From Anaerolineae bacterium (GTDB lineage: Bacteria; Chloroflexota; Anaerolineae; 4572-78; J111): a DNA stretch of 64,000 nucleotides. The notes beneath the pieces are model-generated. The model was not told where the DNA came from. It searched no databases and saw only the letters and a program-made list of their open reading frames with translations. A program made the translations under genes and the position numbers. Below are positions 52,987-62,900 of this stretch, one piece after another. Within the stretch, counting starts at the first letter, position 1. Each line of letters opens with the position of its first letter. Location of the stretch: NCBI GenBank assembly GCA_023382535.1, contig JAHDWA010000031.1, positions 1 through 64,000 of the forward strand, given 5' to 3'.

Positions 52987-55674
52987 TTATGAAATCATCG
53001 GGTTGCGCTTGGCTGGGTTGATCTGCAAATCTTCCATCGCGCCTAGAACTACATCTGGTTTGATTTTCTGCTCATGCATGAGTGAGGTCAGGGCGGCCAG
53101 GGTGACGTAGCGGTAATCTACCTCAAAAAAGTCGCGCAGCGCCTTGCGGCCATCGCTGCGCCCAAAACCGTCGGTGCCGAGCGATACCAGCGGACGGGGG
53201 AACCAGCGGGCAACGGAGTCGGGCAGCGCTTTCATGTAATCAGAAGCAGCGACAAAAACACCGGGCGCATCGGCCAGGCACTGGGTAACATAAGGGATGC
53301 GGGGCTTTTCATTGGGATGGAGCAGATTCCAGCGTTCGACATCAAGCCCATCGCGGCGCAGTTCCTTGTAGCTGGTCACGCTCCAGACATCGGCAGCAAT
53401 GTTATACTTCTCTTCCAGCTCTTTCTGAGCGCGGAGAACTTGATTCATAATCGCCCCGCTGCCAAACAACTGAGCGCGAAGTTTGGCGTCTTTGTTTTCC
53501 GACGCTTTGAACTTGTACATGCCCCTGAGAATACCGTCTTTGACCGAGTCACCGTCGGGCATATGGGGCATGGCATAATTTTCGTTGCCGATGGTCAAGT
53601 AGTAGAAGACACTCTCCTGTTCCTCGTACATGCGGCGGATGCCGTCACGGATAATGACAGCCAGTTCATGAGCAAAGGCCGGGTCGTAGGCGATGAGAGT
53701 CGGCACGGTCGAGGCCAGCACATGGCTATGACCATCCTGGTGCTGCAAGCCCTCGCCGGCCAGGGTGGTGCGGCCAGCGGTCGCTCCCAATAGAAAGCCC
53801 CGGCAGCGCAGGTCGGCGGCGGCCCAGATCAAGTCACCAATACGCTGCAAGCCAAACATCGAATAGTAGATAAAGAACGGAATGGTGTTAATGCCGTGGG
53901 TGGCATAGGCCGTGCCGGCGGCAATAAACGACGACATCGAACCGGCTTCGGTGATGCCTTCTTCCAAAATCTGTCCGTCTTTAGCCTCTTTATAGTAAAG
54001 CAAGCTGTCAGAGTCGACCGGCTCGTAGAGCTGGCCGGGGTGAGAATAAATGCCGGACTGCCGGAACAGAGCCTCCATGCCGAACGTGCGCGCCTCGTCG
54101 GGTACGATGGGAACGATCAATTTGCCGATATCTTTATCGCGCAGTAATTTGGCCAGGATGCGCACAAAGACCATGGTGGTAGATACTTCTCGACCCTCAG
54201 TTCCCTGGTAAAACTCCTCGAACAATTTTTCCGAAGGGGTGGTCAGGAAAGAACTCTTAGGAGTACGCAACGGCACGTATCCCCCCAACTTTTCGCGGCG
54301 ATCCTTGAGATACTTGATTTCCGGGCTGTTATCGGGGGGGCGATAGAAAGGCGCTGAGGCAATATCTTCGTCGGAGATAGGGATGCCAAAGCGAGCACGG
54401 AACTCTCGCAGTTCTTCTTCGTTCAGCTTTTTCTGCTGGTGAGTGATGTTCTTGCCCTCGCCCGCTTCGCCCAACCCGTAGCCTTTAATAGTCCGGGCCA
54501 GGATCACCGTGGGCGACCCTTTGTGCTCGACCGCAGCCTTGTACGCGGCGTAAACCTTTTCCGGATCGTGCCCGCCCAGCCGCAACTTGCGGAGCTGCTC
54601 GTCAGACAGGTGTGAGACCATCTCCAGCAGGCGCGGGTCTGCGCCAAAGAAGTGCTCGCGGATATAGGCGCCACTTTCAACTGTGTACTTCTGGTACTCG
54701 CCGTCTACCACCTCACCCATACGTTTAACCAGTAAGCCGTCATGGTCTTTGGCTAGCAGCGGGTCCCAGTCATGGCCCCAAATAACCTTGATCACATTCC
54801 AACCCGCCCCCCGGAAAACGGTTTCTAATTCCTGAATGATGTTGCTATTGCCGCGCACCGGACCATCCAGCCGCTGCAAGTTACAGTTGATAACAAAAAT
54901 AAGGTTGTCCAAATGCTCGCGGGTGGCCAGGCTGATAGCGCCCAGCGCCTCCGGTTCGTCCGTTTCACCGTCCCCCAGAAAGGCCCAAACTTTGGAACCA
55001 GTAGCTTTCTTTAGCCCCCGGTCTTCCAGGTACCGATTGAAGCGGGCCTGGTAAATAGCCATAATCGGCCCCAAGCCCATAGAAACGGTCGGAAATTCCC
55101 AGAATTCCGGCATCAACCAGGGGTGGGGATAGGAAGACAGACCCCCGGCCGGCCGCAGTTCCTGGCGGAAGTTTTCCATGTCCTGCATAGATAAGCGGCC
55201 TTCCAAAAAGGCCCTGGCATAAATACCGGGCGAGGCGTGACCCTGAAAGTAGATCTGGTCGCCGCTGTGGTTGTCGCCTTTGCCCCGGAAGAAATGGTTG
55301 AAGCCGACTTCATACAGCGTCGCCGCCGAGGCATAAGTAGAGATGTGGCCGCCAATGCCGGGACTGGCGACGTTGGCTCGCACCACCATAGCCATCGCAT
55401 TCCAGCGAATCAGACTTTTGATGCGCCGCTCGATCTCGCGGTTGCCGGGATAGGGCGGCTGGTCGTCGTCGGGAATGGTGTTAATATAAGGGGTATTAGC
55501 AGAAAATGGCAGGCGCACGCCATTTTCGTATGCGTGCAGTTCGAGTTGCTCAAGAAGATAGCGGACTCGCTCTGGCCCCCCATGCTGGAGTACATAATCC
55601 ATTGACTCCAGCCATTCCTGCGTTTCAATCGCTTCTACATTATTAAGCATTTCCTGGGTTTTGTTATTCGTCAT
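52987..55674 (-). CDS. aceE: Pyruvate dehydrogenase E1 component, homodimeric (AceE type)
   Basis: 895 residues, the length of homodimeric E1. The thiamine diphosphate motif starts [12 protein letters not shown] near residue 233 and ends [29 protein letters not shown] and the middle region [12 protein letters not shown] match AceE. It decarboxylates pyruvate and reductively acetylates the lipoyl arms of the E2 encoded downstream. Transcription probably starts at the promoter before def, with aceE 27 bp behind. This type of E1 is usual in aerobic bacteria and indicates a respiratory lifestyle. Confidence 0.96.
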   Translation of the reverse strand: MTNNKTQEMLNNVEAIETQEWLESMDYVLQHGGPERVRYLLEQLELHAYENGVRLPFSANTPYINTIPDDDQPPYPGNREIERRIKSLIRWNAMAMVVRANVASPGIGGHISTYASAATLYEVGFNHFFRGKGDNHSGDQIYFQGHASPGIYARAFLEGRLSMQDMENFRQELRPAGGLSSYPHPWLMPEFWEFPTVSMGLGPIMAIYQARFNRYLEDRGLKKATGSKVWAFLGDGETDEPEALGAISLATREHLDNLIFVINCNLQRLDGPVRGNSNIIQELETVFRGAGWNVIKVIWGHDWDPLLAKDHDGLLVKRMGEVVDGEYQKYTVESGAYIREHFFGADPRLLEMVSHLSDEQLRKLRLGGHDPEKVYAAYKAAVEHKGSPTVILARTIKGYGLGEAGEGKNITHQQKKLNEEELREFRARFGIPISDEDIASAPFYRPPDNSPEIKYLKDRREKLGGYVPLRTPKSSFLTTPSEKLFEEFYQGTEGREVSTTMVFVRILAKLLRDKDIGKLIVPIVPDEARTFGMEALFRQSGIYSHPGQLYEPVDSDSLLYYKEAKDGQILEEGITEAGSMSSFIAAGTAYATHGINTIPFFIYYSMFGLQRIGDLIWAAADLRCRGFLLGATAGRTTLAGEGLQHQDGHSHVLASTVPTLIAYDPAFAHELAVIIRDGIRRMYEEQESVFYYLTIGNENYAMPHMPDGDSVKDGILRGMYKFKASENKDAKLRAQLFGSGAIMNQVLRAQKELEEKYNIAADVWSVTSYKELRRDGLDVERWNLLHPNEKPRIPYVTQCLADAPGVFVAASDYMKALPDSVARWFPRPLVSLGTDGFGRSDGRKALRDFFEVDYRYVTLAALTSLMHEQKIKPDVVLGAMEDLQINPAKRNPMIS

Positions 55675-55701
55675 TATAATTGATCCTCTTTTGGTGTAAG
55701 T

Positions 55702-56256
55702 TCAAACGGTCGCTTCTGCTGTCTCTTTTTCTTTGGTTGCTTCATCTTCGGGTAAAACCTGCCACAATTTCTCCCGGTCTTTAACATGGTCAATAAACAA
55801 GACGCCGTTCAGATGATCCAACTCATGCTGGAAAATGCGGGCCAGGAGGTCGTCAACTTTGAGCTTGATCTTTTTGCCGTTCAGATCCTGGGCTTTGATC
55901 TCAACCCATTCGGGCCGCTCGACCAGACCATACCAGGTTGGAATCGAGAGGCAGCCTTCCCGGCCTTCGACAAGATTATCGGCACATTGGCTGATTTCCG
56001 GATTGATCAGTACATAGCTGGTTCCACTTTGCGGATGTGGCTCCTCTGTTCCGCTCCGGGAAGCCGGGATTTCGGCTACAAAAATGCGCTGCATCACCCC
56101 AATTTGGGGCCCGGCCAGGCCGACCCCATTATGGGCGCGCATGGTTTCCAGCATGTCTTCAGCTAATTGTTTCAGCGCGGGGGTAAATTGTTTAACCTTC
56201 TTGGCTTTCTGCCGGAGCCGCTCGTCGTTAAGCGTGATAACTTTTCTAACCGCCAT
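55702..56256 (-). CDS. def: Peptide deformylase
   Basis: 184 residues. The three family motifs are GVGLAGPQIG (from residue 44), EGCLS with C102, and HELDH with H144, E145 and H148, giving a full metal site. It removes the N-formyl group from nascent proteins in the cytoplasm. It is the first gene of the def-aceE-aceF block and has a near-consensus promoter directly upstream, divergent from mltG. A small extra loop (SRSGTEEPHPQSG, about 66-78) is longer than in most deformylases. Confidence 0.96.
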   Translation of the reverse strand: MAVRKVITLNDERLRQKAKKVKQFTPALKQLAEDMLETMRAHNGVGLAGPQIGVMQRIFVAEIPASRSGTEEPHPQSGTSYVLINPEISQCADNLVEGREGCLSIPTWYGLVERPEWVEIKAQDLNGKKIKLKVDDLLARIFQHELDHLNGVLFIDHVKDREKLWQVLPEDEATKEKETAEATV

Positions 56257-56283
56257 ATCTATCCTCTAAACCTGAGTGGAGTT

Positions 56284-56312
56284 ATAATAGTCAGTATTAA
56301 GGTGCATGTCAA
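56284..56312 (-). promoter_or_regulatory. Sigma70-type promoter of the def-aceE-aceF block
   Basis: Minus strand: TTGACA, a 17-bp spacer, TATTAT. It is a nearly perfect consensus promoter about 25 nt before the def ATG. Confidence 0.78.
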
Positions 56313-56320
56313 ACAATTTA

Positions 56321-56329
56321 TGCTACAAT
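56321..56329 (+). promoter_or_regulatory. Extended -10 promoter of mltG
   Basis: TACAAT at 56324-56329 with TGC upstream; no convincing -35. It is divergent from the def promoter and only about 10 bp away, so the two may share regulation. Confidence 0.45.
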
Positions 56330-56430
56330 AGGTTCAGACACGGTAACTGTTCTGGGGCGACACGCTTGGCCGATCTAAAAATAGCCAAAAGGGCTTATCC
56401 AAAGCGCGTCGCCTCTCTTGAGGCTGAGCT

Positions 56431-57618
56431 ATGCGTTGGCTTGCCGCCCTGATTAAGTTTATCTTTAAAGCCATCTTGATGTTGGTCGGTGTGGTGCTGG
56501 TAGCGGCTATTGTCACCAATCTACCCACTTATTTTAGCCCCCAGGCGGACCGGCTGCTGATTGACACCGGTTCAGCCTGGCCTTTTCCCCCGCTCAATGC
56601 CGAAGCGCGGGCACTCTATCCGCTCTTGGAGGCCCGGGCCAATGAGATCAATACCCCGCTCTCCAACGACCCAAGCTTGGTCGGTTTGACCATTGCCGAA
56701 GGTGAGACTGCTGTAGATGTGGCCGATAAGTTGCAGGTGTTGGGCCTGATTAGCGAGGCTGAGTTGTTCACCCAACTACTCCGCTACAATGGTCTGGATA
56801 CCCGGCTGCGGGCCGGAGAGTACCAGCTTCGCCGTAATATGACCCTGCGCCAAATTGGGGCGGCGCTTTACCGCGGCCGCTCGGCCCAGTTAATGGTGAT
56901 GGTTCCGCCGGGCTGGCGCATGGAGCAGTTAGCGGATCATCTGACTGCAAATGAAGTTATGAATGGGGAGTTATTTTTGCAGGCAGCTCGTGCAGGCACG
57001 GTAGTCAATCACCCGCTGCTGGCCGACCGCCCACCCGATCAATCATACGAGGGCTATCTTTTTCCGGGGACTTATCCTTTGCCAGATAAAGCTACTCCCG
57101 CGGACTTAATCGCGCGGATGCTGGAGAACATGGCTGGCCACTTACCGGCTAACGTTCTTACCCTGGCCCGACAACGCGGCTTAACATTTTATCAGGCGAT
57201 CACTCTAGCCTCTATCGTTGAGCGGGAAACAGCTATCCCGGCCGAAAAACCTTTTGTTGCCAGCGTTTACTTGAACCGGCTCAAAGCTGGCAGCAGCCAG
57301 CCTTTGTTACAGGCTGATCCGACAGTCCAGTACGCCCTGGGCTACCAATTTGCCAGCGACCAATGGTGGAAAACGCCGGTCAGTTTGGAAGAGTATGCCC
57401 AGGTCAATTCGCCTTACAATACTTACCTCTATCCCGGTTTGCCCCCTGGCCCGATTGCCAGCCCTGGCCTGGACTCAATCATGGCCGTGCTCCAGCCCGC
57501 CCAAACCGACTACCTCTTTTTTGTCTGTCAGCAGCCTCGATGTGAAGGAGGACAGCACGTGTTTGCCACCAGCTACGAGGAGCATTTGCAGAACGTAGCA
57601 GTTTATTCAGGGTACTGA
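56431..57618 (+). CDS. mltG: Endolytic peptidoglycan transglycosylase MltG
   Basis: 395 residues. One membrane helix (about 12-33) is followed by a LysM-like domain with LTIAEGETAVDVADKLQVLGLI. The YceG/MltG core has YEGYLFPGTYPLP, and the catalytic glutamate is in LASIVERETAIPAEKPF near residue 263, followed by FVASVYLNRL. The C-terminal PYNTYLYPGLPPGPIASPG is diagnostic. It cuts nascent glycan strands at the membrane and probably sets glycan length. It ends 4 bp from the convergent binding-protein gene. Confidence 0.96.
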   Translation: MRWLAALIKFIFKAILMLVGVVLVAAIVTNLPTYFSPQADRLLIDTGSAWPFPPLNAEARALYPLLEARANEINTPLSNDPSLVGLTIAEGETAVDVADKLQVLGLISEAELFTQLLRYNGLDTRLRAGEYQLRRNMTLRQIGAALYRGRSAQLMVMVPPGWRMEQLADHLTANEVMNGELFLQAARAGTVVNHPLLADRPPDQSYEGYLFPGTYPLPDKATPADLIARMLENMAGHLPANVLTLARQRGLTFYQAITLASIVERETAIPAEKPFVASVYLNRLKAGSSQPLLQADPTVQYALGYQFASDQWWKTPVSLEEYAQVNSPYNTYLYPGLPPGPIASPGLDSIMAVLQPAQTDYLFFVCQQPRCEGGQHVFATSYEEHLQNVAVYSGY

Positions 57619-57622
57619 AAGA

Positions 57623-58588
57623 TCAGGGAGCAGCATCATAATTGATCTGTAGATAACTATCGGCCGAGACGACGGGAATGGTGCCGGCTGGCGTTCCCTT
57701 GAAGATTTTGTCGGCCAGATATGCCGCTTGTTTGCCCGTTTCAATAGTGTTAACATTTACCCCAAAAATAGACTCGTAGCCTCCCGCCGTCACCAGGCTG
57801 CCACCAATGGGCAGCTTGTGCTCATGGGCAAATTTACCCATTACGGCAAAAGAATCAGGCGTCACCGCCAATGGCTCAGCTAACAATAAGATAGCATCCA
57901 GGCCAGGGTCATCCCCTTTCATGCGCGCCTGCAGATCCGCTTCAAGTTCGGCCGCGTTGTTAGCAGGCGCTTCGAGCAACGTTATTCCCGCCGCCGTAGC
58001 GGCCGGGCGCAAGATCTCTAACTGGGGACTTACAGTGGGGTAATCTTTCTGGTAGGGAACCCACATTCGTTTGGCCCGGGGAGCCAACTCGCGCATGATC
58101 GCAAAACGTTTGAGGGCAATATCCGGGCTTGGGAAGCGTACGCCGGTAATATTCCCACCCGGTTCGTGTTCGCTCTTGACCAGGTCCGTCCCATCAATCA
58201 GGGTGTGGGTAAAAACTACCGGAATACCGGTTCCTTGGGTGGCTAGCTTTGCCTCCAGAGAAGCCTCGGTGGGGAATACGAGGATCAAATCTACCTTATC
58301 GTCCACAAATTTCTGGAGAATCTTCTTATAAGCGGCTATGTCAAAATTCGTTTTCTGTACATCATAAGTAATATTCTGCCCTTCAACATAGCCCAGCTCG
58401 GCCATTTTAACCTTGAAGCCATCAGTTATATCGGCAACAAAATCCAGCCCCGACAAAATACCCACCCGGTATACCCTGGGCGCGGCCTGAGCGACGCAGC
58501 CGCTCAACAGCATGGTAACGATGGCTATCCCTATGAGGAGGATCCATTTACTTCTGTTGCGATTTAAGGAATTGTGATGGTATAACAT
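57623..58588 (-). CDS. ABC_sub_bind family lipoprotein (TrpX-like)
   Basis: 321 residues from the ATG at 58588, which has AAGGAAA upstream and a lipobox LLSGC near residue 32; the longer frame to 58702 lacks both. The core has VGILSGLDFVADITDGFKVKMAELGYVEGQN, GIPVVFTHTLIDGTDLV and FPSPDIALKRFA, which are typical of the PF04392 ligand-binding family. It binds a small ligand outside the membrane. There is no permease or ATPase here; instead it follows two hybrid signalling kinases, so a sensory role is as likely as uptake. Confidence 0.88.
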   Translation of the reverse strand: MLYHHNSLNRNRSKWILLIGIAIVTMLLSGCVAQAAPRVYRVGILSGLDFVADITDGFKVKMAELGYVEGQNITYDVQKTNFDIAAYKKILQKFVDDKVDLILVFPTEASLEAKLATQGTGIPVVFTHTLIDGTDLVKSEHEPGGNITGVRFPSPDIALKRFAIMRELAPRAKRMWVPYQKDYPTVSPQLEILRPAATAAGITLLEAPANNAAELEADLQARMKGDDPGLDAILLLAEPLAVTPDSFAVMGKFAHEHKLPIGGSLVTAGGYESIFGVNVNTIETGKQAAYLADKIFKGTPAGTIPVVSADSYLQINYDAAP

Positions 58589-58746
58589 AGCATTTCCTTT
58601 TCTGGTTCTTCTGGGAGTGAATTTTTCCTCGATGGTTTGTCGGTTGCGACAACCGTTTGTTCTGAGCGTAAGCACTGTACTTGCTAGAAGTATCAATTTC
58701 ACTGCCTTGGCCAGAACTTGCCAACAAGAGTATCGGGTCTGGTCGG

Positions 58747-59895
58747 CTAAGAAGAGTCTAGCGGAAGAAGATCAAGCATGGGAACGGTAAATTCTACTGT
58801 TGTACCTTGGCCGACCTCACTCTCGACCCAAATCTGGCCTCCATTCCGCTCGACCATCTCTTGACAGATTATCAACCCCAACCCACTGCCTTTTTCCTTC
58901 TCTGTGCCCGGGGTGCTGTGGCTGGTATCGAGCCTGAATAACCTGGCAATATCGGCCTGGTTCATGCCAACTCCAGTATCCTGCACCGACACCTTCACCC
59001 AGCCAGCCTGGCCTTCCAGGCCGTTCTTCCCGGTCACCGTCACCCGACCCCCGCGCGGGGTGAACTTGAGGGCATTGCCCACCAAGTTACGGATGATCGT
59101 TTCCAACATCAGCCGGTCGGCCTGAACCCTATAACTGGCCGGGATGATGCTGCTCAAGACAATCTCTTTCTGAATAGCGATCTGTTCAAACACTGCCAGC
59201 GTCTCCTCGGCCAGGCCTTTTAGCTCGATTGGCTCAGGCTGGCACTGCATTCCACCTACTTGTTGCAACTGCGCCCAGATCAACAGGCTGTCCAGCAATT
59301 GGTAGACGGCCTTGGCGCTGCGATAGATACTCTGGCTCATTTCCTGGAATTCATCCGGTTTTAGGTACTCAGGGATCGCCGCCAGTAGCTGGGCGTTACC
59401 CAGCAGGGCGTTAAAGGGACCCCGCAGGTCGTGGGCGATGATCGAAAAAAACTTGTCCTTATCGGCGTTTAACCTGGTTAAGGTCAGGTTAGCTTTTTGC
59501 AGGGCCTGGCGTTGTTGGTACAGCTCGATAAAGACCTTGATTTTGCTGAGCAAAATTTCCGGCACAAACGGTTTGCTCAGGAAATCAACCGCACCGGCGT
59601 CGTAGCCTTTACGGTGGTGATACTCATCGGAATAGATGGCGCTGACAAAGATAACCGGCAGAGTGGCGGTCGTCTTGTTGCTACGCAGCAGTTCCACTAA
59701 TTCGTAGCCATCCATCTCCGGCATCTGGATATCCACCACCGCCACACAAAACTCCTCTGTCAAGCACAGGTTCAGCGCCTCCACCCCGGATTGAGCCTGA
59801 AACACTGTTATCTTCAGGCCCTGGAGCAGTTTGTTCAGGGCAAAGAGATTTTCCGGTTTGTCGTCAACTATCAGGATCTTAGGCTTTTCAGTCAT
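58747..59895 (-). CDS. Receiver-histidine kinase hybrid protein
   Basis: 382 residues from the ATG at 59895; a GTG at 59940 would overlap the upstream gene. The N-terminal receiver has D11/D12, phosphoacceptor D55 (VAVVDIQMPEMDG), S85 and K108. A helical linker leads to HisKA with H155 in FSIIAHDLRGPFNALLGN, then HATPase_c (NLVGNALKFTPRGG, DTGVGM, GSGLGLIICQEMVERNGG). There is no membrane segment. It could pass phosphate from the neighbouring giant kinase to a further partner. It is 26 bp behind that gene. Confidence 0.93.
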   Translation of the reverse strand: MTEKPKILIVDDKPENLFALNKLLQGLKITVFQAQSGVEALNLCLTEEFCVAVVDIQMPEMDGYELVELLRSNKTTATLPVIFVSAIYSDEYHHRKGYDAGAVDFLSKPFVPEILLSKIKVFIELYQQRQALQKANLTLTRLNADKDKFFSIIAHDLRGPFNALLGNAQLLAAIPEYLKPDEFQEMSQSIYRSAKAVYQLLDSLLIWAQLQQVGGMQCQPEPIELKGLAEETLAVFEQIAIQKEIVLSSIIPASYRVQADRLMLETIIRNLVGNALKFTPRGGRVTVTGKNGLEGQAGWVKVSVQDTGVGMNQADIARLFRLDTSHSTPGTEKEKGSGLGLIICQEMVERNGGQIWVESEVGQGTTVEFTVPMLDLLPLDSS

Positions 59896-59921
59896 AGTTC
59901 TTACCCTTTCCAGCCGAGCTA

Positions 59922-62900
59922 TTACTCCTGGCTCAACCACACCCGCAGCATCGAAAACAGGCGGTCGGGATCAACCGGCTTTGACAGATAATCATTGGCT
60001 CCGGCAGCCAGACATTTTTCCCGGTCGCCTTGCATGGCTTTGGCCGTCAGGGCCAGGATCGGCAGACGGCGGAATCGTTCCTGTACCCGCACTTGCCGGG
60101 TCGTTTCGTAACCATCCATACCCGGCATCATAATATCCATCAACACCAGATCAATAGCCACCTTGTCTAACAACTCCAATGCCTTTGGGCCGCTAGGGGC
60201 AATGTAGACATTCAGCCCCTTAGCTGTTAACAGTTTGGACAGGGCAAAGGCATTGCGAGCATCGTCGTCCACAATCAAAATCTGTTTGCCGGCTAACACT
60301 CCCTCGTAATTGTGCAGTTGTTTGATGGTCTGCTGCTTGTCTTCGGACATGTTGGCAATAACCCGGTGTAAAAAGAGCGCGGTCTCATCCAGGAGCCGTT
60401 CCGGCGACTTGACTCCTTTGACGATGACACTGTCAGCGTACTTCAACAGTTCCTGGTTTTCTTCTTCGCTCAACGCCCGGCCGGTGTAGACGATGACCGG
60501 ACATTTGGACAAACTTTCATCGCCATCGAGCCGGTTAAGCAGCTCAAAGCCGCTCATATCCGGCAGGCTCAGGTCCAGGATCATGCAGTCAAAGTGCTGG
60601 CTGGCTAATTGCTCCAGCGCCGCCTGCCCCAGGCTGGCTTCGCTGATCTGCACATCGTTGCCTTCAAGTAATTTGCGCACGCTCAGGCGGAGGTTGTCGT
60701 CGTCCTCAACCAGCAGCAGGCTTTTGATCTGGCGGGTGATGAACCGCTCAATCCGTTGAAACGACTCCTCCAACGTGGCCGGGCTGACCGGCTTGGTCAG
60801 AAAGCCCATCGCGCCGCGTTTGTAGGCGTCCAGGTCCTCATCGGCTGCCGAGATGATGTGAACCGGGATGTGCCGGGTGTTCGAGTTTTGTTTCAAGGTA
60901 TCCAGCACTTCCCAGCCGCTTATACCGGGCAGGGTCAGGTCTAGAATAATGGCATCAACCGGGTAGGTCTGAGCCAACTGGAGCCCCGTCTCGCCATCGC
61001 CGGCCACCAGGCACTTGAAGTTCTTCTGGTGGGCGTAATCATAAGCTATTCGGGCAAACTTGGGGTCGTCTTCGATAATCAGCAGCAGCCGGTCACCGGC
61101 CTGCCACACTGCCCGGTCATCAGCTAAACTGGCAGCAGCGGGGAGCGACGGAGCAGCCGCCGGGGCGGGCTGAGCTGAAGGCAACGTTTTAGTCCGCACT
61201 TTATGGCCGCCATTGCTACTCGCCTTGACGGCTGGCTGCTGCTGGAGTATCTGTGAGCCTGCTCGTTCAAGCGGCAGATACAGGGTAAACGTACTGCCCT
61301 GACCCTTTTGACTCACCAGGCCCATCTGCCCGCCGAGCTTTGTAGCCAGTTCGCGGGAGATGGTCAGCCCCAGGCCGGTGCCGCCGTACTGCCGGCTGGT
61401 ACTGCCGTCGGCCTGCTGGAAGGCTTCAAAGACGATTTTCTGTTGGTCAGGGGTCATGCCGATCCCGGTATCGGACACACTGAAGGCAATGACCCTAGCG
61501 GGGTCCAGGCTACCTTTGCTAAGGTCTATCTCCGGCTCTGGTCGCGAAACGGTCAAACGGACCTGCCCCTGGGCGGTGAACTTGAAGGCATTCGACAGCA
61601 AGTTCTTGATAATCTGTTCGACCCGCTGTTGATCGGTTTCAATCGTCTCCGGCAAACCCTCGGCCAGGCTGGTCTCAAAAACCAGCCCCTTCCCTTCGGC
61701 CACCGGGGTAAACTGCGCCCGCATGGTCGTCAGCAGCCGTTCCAACGGCATCAGCTCAAAGTGGAACTCCATTTTGCCTGCTTCAACTTTGGATAGATCC
61801 AAAATTTCGTTGATGAGATTGAGCAAATCTGTCCCGCCGTTGTGAATGATCTGGATTGACTCAACTTGATCCGGGGTCAGGTTACCGTCTTCATTTTTGG
61901 CCAGCATACCGGCCAGGATCAGCAGACTATTGAGCGGAGTACGTAGTTCGTGCGACATGTTGGCCAGGAACTCAGACTTGTACTTGCTGGCCAGGGCCAG
62001 TTCCTCGGCTTTCTGTTCCAACGCTTGCTGGGCCGCTTTCAACTCCTGGTTCTGCCGGTCCAGCGCCGTCCGCTGCTCGTGCAGCATGGCACTGTTTTTC
62101 TGCAACGCCTCGGCTTTTTCCTCCAGTTCGGTGTTCACTTCCTCCAATTCGGCTTGCTTGGTTTTTAGCTTGGCCTCGGAGGTACGTAGGCTTTCGGTCT
62201 GGCTCTCCAGTTCCTCATTGGCCGCTCGCAGTTCTTCTTCCTGGGCTTGCAACTCCTCGGCCTGCTGTTGGGTCTCGGCCAGTAATTCATTCACCCGGTG
62301 GCGAGCCTGGGCGGTCACAAAGGCAATGGCCATATTTCCCAGAGCCTGATGCAAAAATTCAATCTGGATTGGGCTGAACTCAGTCAGGCTGCCCAGTTCA
62401 ACGACTCCGGCCACCTGTCCATCATAAATAAACGGAGCAATCAGAACCTGCCGGGGCTGGGTCTGGCTTAGACTTGAGGTAATGGTTAGATGGTCATCGG
62501 GCGTATTGACCACAATGGGACGTTTTTCCAGGGCGGCCTGCCCAATCAGGCTTTCTCCCAAACGGAATTGATCAGCTTGGTGCCGAGGCGGCGTGTAGGC
62601 ATAACTGCCGGCCAGACGAAGCGTGTGCTCTTCCCGCACGTAAAGCGTCCCCACCTGGGCATTTAGGTATTGGCACAACTGCTGGATGATGCTGCTGGCC
62701 AGGGTCGAAGTGTCTTGCTCCCCCCGCATCCTGTCATTTAATTGAGCCAGCCCAGCGGTCTGCCACATCTGCACTTCCAAGGTTTTGTTGACTGTTTCAA
62801 TGGCCTGTCTGGCCTGTTCCGCCTCTTCTCTGGCCCGTTCCGCTTCCTGCCGCGCCTGCTCCGCCTCTTCTTTACTCCAGTTCGTCTGTTCAAACAGCCG

